DNA of 36,782 nt. It comes from Actinomycetota bacterium (GTDB taxonomy: Bacteria; Actinomycetota; CADDZG01; WHSQ01). Location: positions 1 to 36,782 of the forward strand of contig JACCXF010000208.1 of the NCBI GenBank assembly GCA_013697295.1, written 5' to 3'. The notes under the pieces were generated by a model. It saw nothing but the letters and a program-made list of their open reading frames with translations, was not told the DNA's origin and searched no databases. The translations under genes were made by a program, and so were the position numbers. Of this stretch, positions 34,260 through 36,782 are shown one piece after another (positions within the stretch are counted from its first letter, which is position 1; every line of letters starts with the position of its first letter).

Positions 34260-35176
34260 TGCCCGTGCAGCCGGTCGACCTGGTGTGGATGAACGGCAAG
34301 CTGGTCGAGTGGGCTAGCGCCACGGTTCACGTGCTGACTCATGCGCTGCACTACGGCACCGGGGTCTTCGAGGGCATCCGCTGTTACGAGACCGAGAAGG
34401 GGCCGGCGGTATTCCGGCTGCGGGATCACCTGATGCGCATGGAACGTTCGGCAAAGATCTTCTTGATGGAGATCCCGTATTCGGTCGACGAGCTCGTCGA
34501 AGCTACGCACCAGCTGATCCTTCGCAATCGTCTTCAGACCTGCTACGTGCGACCGATCGCGTTCAGAGGCTTTGGCGACATGGGAGTCAATCCCGATAAC
34601 AACCCGATCGATGTGACGATCGCGGTGTGGCCGTGGGGGACCTATCTCGGCGAGGATGCCTTGACGAAAGGCGTTCGGATGACCGTGTCGTCATGGCGCC
34701 GCCACGACCCGAACGTGATCCCTCCGCAAGCCAAGGTGACGGGCGGATACATCAACTCTTCGATGGCGAAACTGGAGGCCGTTCGGGGCGGTTTCGATGA
34801 AGCGATCATGCTCAACCCGGACGGCTTTGTCTCGGAGGCCACCGGCGAGAATCTCTTCATCGTCAACGGCGGCGAGATCTTCACGCCCCCCATCGCTTCT
34901 GGTCCACTTCCGGGCATCACGCGTGGCACGGTCATGCGCATCGCGGCAGATCTCGGTATCCAGGTAAGGGAGAGGGTTCTCTCGCGGGCGGATCTTTATA
35001 CGGCCGATGAGATGTTCTGCACCGGGACCGCGGCCGAGGTGACCCCGATCCGAGAGATCGACGGGCGCATCATCGGCGACCCGGGCCCGACCACGATGGC
35101 GATCCAGCACAAGTACTTCGAGATCGTCAAGGGGCAAGACGAGAAGTACGCCGACTGGCTCGACGTAGTCGGCTGA
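34259..35176 (+). CDS. ilvE: Branched-chain amino acid aminotransferase
   Basis: WASATVHVLTHALHYGTGVFEGIRCYETEKGPAVFRLRDHLMRM, QAKVTGGYINSSMAKLEAVRGGFDEAIMLNPDGFVSEATGENLFIVNGG, PLPGITRGTVMRIA. Confidence 0.96.
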   Translation: MPVQPVDLVWMNGKLVEWASATVHVLTHALHYGTGVFEGIRCYETEKGPAVFRLRDHLMRMERSAKIFLMEIPYSVDELVEATHQLILRNRLQTCYVRPIAFRGFGDMGVNPDNNPIDVTIAVWPWGTYLGEDALTKGVRMTVSSWRRHDPNVIPPQAKVTGGYINSSMAKLEAVRGGFDEAIMLNPDGFVSEATGENLFIVNGGEIFTPPIASGPLPGITRGTVMRIAADLGIQVRERVLSRADLYTADEMFCTGTAAEVTPIREIDGRIIGDPGPTTMAIQHKYFEIVKGQDEKYADWLDVVG

Positions 35177-35178
35177 GC

Positions 35179-36618
35179 GTGACAGAAGGCGTCCGCACCC
35201 GGATCGCTCCGGCACCGAGTGGTTCGATCCATGTCGGGAACGCGCGCACCGCGCTCTACAACTGGTTGTTCGCACGCCATCACGGAGGGACTTTCGTGCT
35301 GCGCGTCGAGGACACGGATCGCAAGCGCGCCACCGACGAGGCCTACGGCGCCGTGCTCGAAGACCTTCGTTGGCTCGGCCTGGACTGGGACGAGGGCCCC
35401 GAGGTGGGAGGTGACCTGGGCCCCTACCGCCAGAGCGAAAGGCTCGAGCGATATCGCAGCGCGACATCGGACCTGGTCGAACGCGGCGCCGCATATCCCT
35501 GCTATTGCACGCCCGAAGAATTGGACGAGCGCCGCAAGCTGGCACAGGCGGCGGGCCGGCCCCAGGGATACGACCGTCAGTGCCGCGAGCTGTCGGGGGA
35601 ACATAGAGCGTCCTACGAGGCCGACGGGCGCACCCATGTCGTGCGGTTCAAAGTCCCAGATGGGCGAACGGTCGTCTTCGGCGACGTAGTGCGCGGAGAG
35701 ATATCGACGCAGACCTCGCAGATCCAGGATTTCGTCTTGATGCGCTCGGATGGATCCCCCATGTACATGCTCGCGACGACCGTTGACGACGCCCTCATGA
35801 ACATCACGCACATCATCCGCGGCGAGGACCTCATCTCCGCGACGCCGAGACAGCTTCTGTTGCGCGAGGCGATGGCGGTGGCGGGCGTTCCGGTGTTCGC
35901 TCACCTCCCGTTGCTGGTCGACGATCGGGGCAAGCCGCTGTCGAAGAGGTGGGGTGACGTGGCGGTGAGTGCGTACCGCGATCAGGGGTATCTGCCGGAG
36001 GCCATGGTGAACTACCTGGCGCTTCTCGGATGGTCCTACGACGACAAGACAAACATCTTCTCGCTCGACGAGCTCGTGGAGCATTTCGGGCTCGAGCGGG
36101 TGGCTCGCAATCCCGCTGCGTTCGACGTGAACAAGCTCGAGTGGTTGAACGGGCACTACATCCGGCAGATGACGCCGGAGGCCCTCGCCGAGGCGCTCGT
36201 ACCGTTCTGCGCCGCGGCCGGCTTCGAGGCAGGCGACGATCGGGGCCGAGCGGTCCTCAGGGATGTTTCTCCGCTCCTCGTCGAGCGCTTGAAGAGGCTA
36301 GACGAGGCGCCGCCGATGGTGCGTTTCTTGTTCGAGGACGTGTCTCCGGACGCAAAGGCGGCCACGACCATCGACGGTCGGGCCGACTACCTGGTCGAGG
36401 CCGCGGTCCGGCTGGAGGGTCTCGAGAAGTGGGCGACCGCTGCGATCGAGGACGCATTGAGGACGCTCGCCGCGGAGCGAGAGCTCAAGTCGAAGCAAGC
36501 GTTCCAGCCGATCCGGGCCGCGGTGACGGGGACCCTGATATCGCCCCCGTTGTTCGAATCGCTCGAGATCCTCGGGCAACAGGAGACGGTGAAGCGCCTT
36601 CGAAGAGCGGCCGCGTAG
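35179..36618 (+). CDS. gltX: Glutamyl-tRNA synthetase
   Basis: TRIAPAPSGSIHVGNARTALYNWLFARHHGGTFVLRVEDTDRKRATDEAYGAVLEDLRWLGLDWDEGPEVGG; DDRGKPLSKRWGDVAVSAYRDQGYLPEAMVNYLALLGWS. Confidence 0.97.
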   Translation: MTEGVRTRIAPAPSGSIHVGNARTALYNWLFARHHGGTFVLRVEDTDRKRATDEAYGAVLEDLRWLGLDWDEGPEVGGDLGPYRQSERLERYRSATSDLVERGAAYPCYCTPEELDERRKLAQAAGRPQGYDRQCRELSGEHRASYEADGRTHVVRFKVPDGRTVVFGDVVRGEISTQTSQIQDFVLMRSDGSPMYMLATTVDDALMNITHIIRGEDLISATPRQLLLREAMAVAGVPVFAHLPLLVDDRGKPLSKRWGDVAVSAYRDQGYLPEAMVNYLALLGWSYDDKTNIFSLDELVEHFGLERVARNPAAFDVNKLEWLNGHYIRQMTPEALAEALVPFCAAAGFEAGDDRGRAVLRDVSPLLVERLKRLDEAPPMVRFLFEDVSPDAKAATTIDGRADYLVEAAVRLEGLEKWATAAIEDALRTLAAERELKSKQAFQPIRAAVTGTLISPPLFESLEILGQQETVKRLRRAAA

Positions 36619-36688
36619 CGCAGGGGACGACTGTTATCCTCGGTCGGTCGCCAGGCGCGTAGCCCGATGTGGGCGTGTGCCCGACTTT

Positions 36689-36761
36689 TGGGGCGTGGGG
36701 TAACCTGGCAGCCCGGCGGATTCTGGTTCCGTTAGTCCTGGTTCGAATCCAGGCGCCCCAG
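36689..36761 (+). tRNA. tRNA-Gln, anticodon CUG (36723-36725)
   Basis: Acceptor TGGGGCG/CGCCCCA; D-stem GGG/CCC; anticodon stem GCGGA/TCCGT with loop TTCTGGT; T-arm CCTGG-TTCGAAT-CCAGG; discriminator G. Confidence 0.93.
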
Positions 36762-36782
36762 CTGGATCGGCTTCAGATCGCC

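Noticed and set aside
34996-36156. 386-aa minus-strand ORF
   Set aside because: Antisense to gltX/ilvE; composition of a high-GC shadow ORF.
1-36782. CRISPR array
   Set aside because: No regularly spaced repeats; the only tandem repeat (4941-5000) has no spacers.

Overview
This 36.8 kb high-GC window looks like a bacterial chromosome segment. I infer Actinomycetota from codon bias, leaderless promoters and gene order; this was not tested. It is mostly core metabolism. Reading left to right it contains: a partial DUF72 gene and a stand-alone LigD-type polymerase (PolDom), an aquaporin with an altered second NPA box, acetyl-CoA synthetase, Moco genes (moaB-SDR-moaE-moaA), an SQD1/SqdB-like epimerase, a GNAT, an isocitrate/isopropylmalate dehydrogenase, carbamate kinase, a secreted LytM-like/alpha-beta hydrolase fusion, a YgjP-like metalloprotease, a Cys-less rhodanese-like protein, FxsA, an SDR, GreA, an amidohydrolase, a GMC oxidoreductase, an SGNH hydrolase, an unknown protein, a UPF0173 hydrolase, an acyl-CoA dehydrogenase, gatCAB, an SRPBCC protein, a frameshifted DUF559/AbiEi-like gene, two half-length TauE/SafE proteins, an aspartate aminotransferase, serC-GNAT-serA-ilvE-gltX and tRNA-Gln(CUG). 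The items most worth a second look are: (i) the DUF559 gene, bracketed exactly at its start and stop by 45-bp imperfect direct repeats, nested inside a second 33-bp repeat pair, with a reconstructable 1-nt frameshift; (ii) a recurrent TANNNT-N6-start-codon signature at seven genes, implying widespread leaderless transcription; (iii) the LytM-like/lipase fusion with a degenerate metallopeptidase site; (iv) a TauE/SafE transporter split into two translationally coupled halves; (v) interlocked convergent stop codons. I saw no CRISPR array, transposase or obvious prophage.
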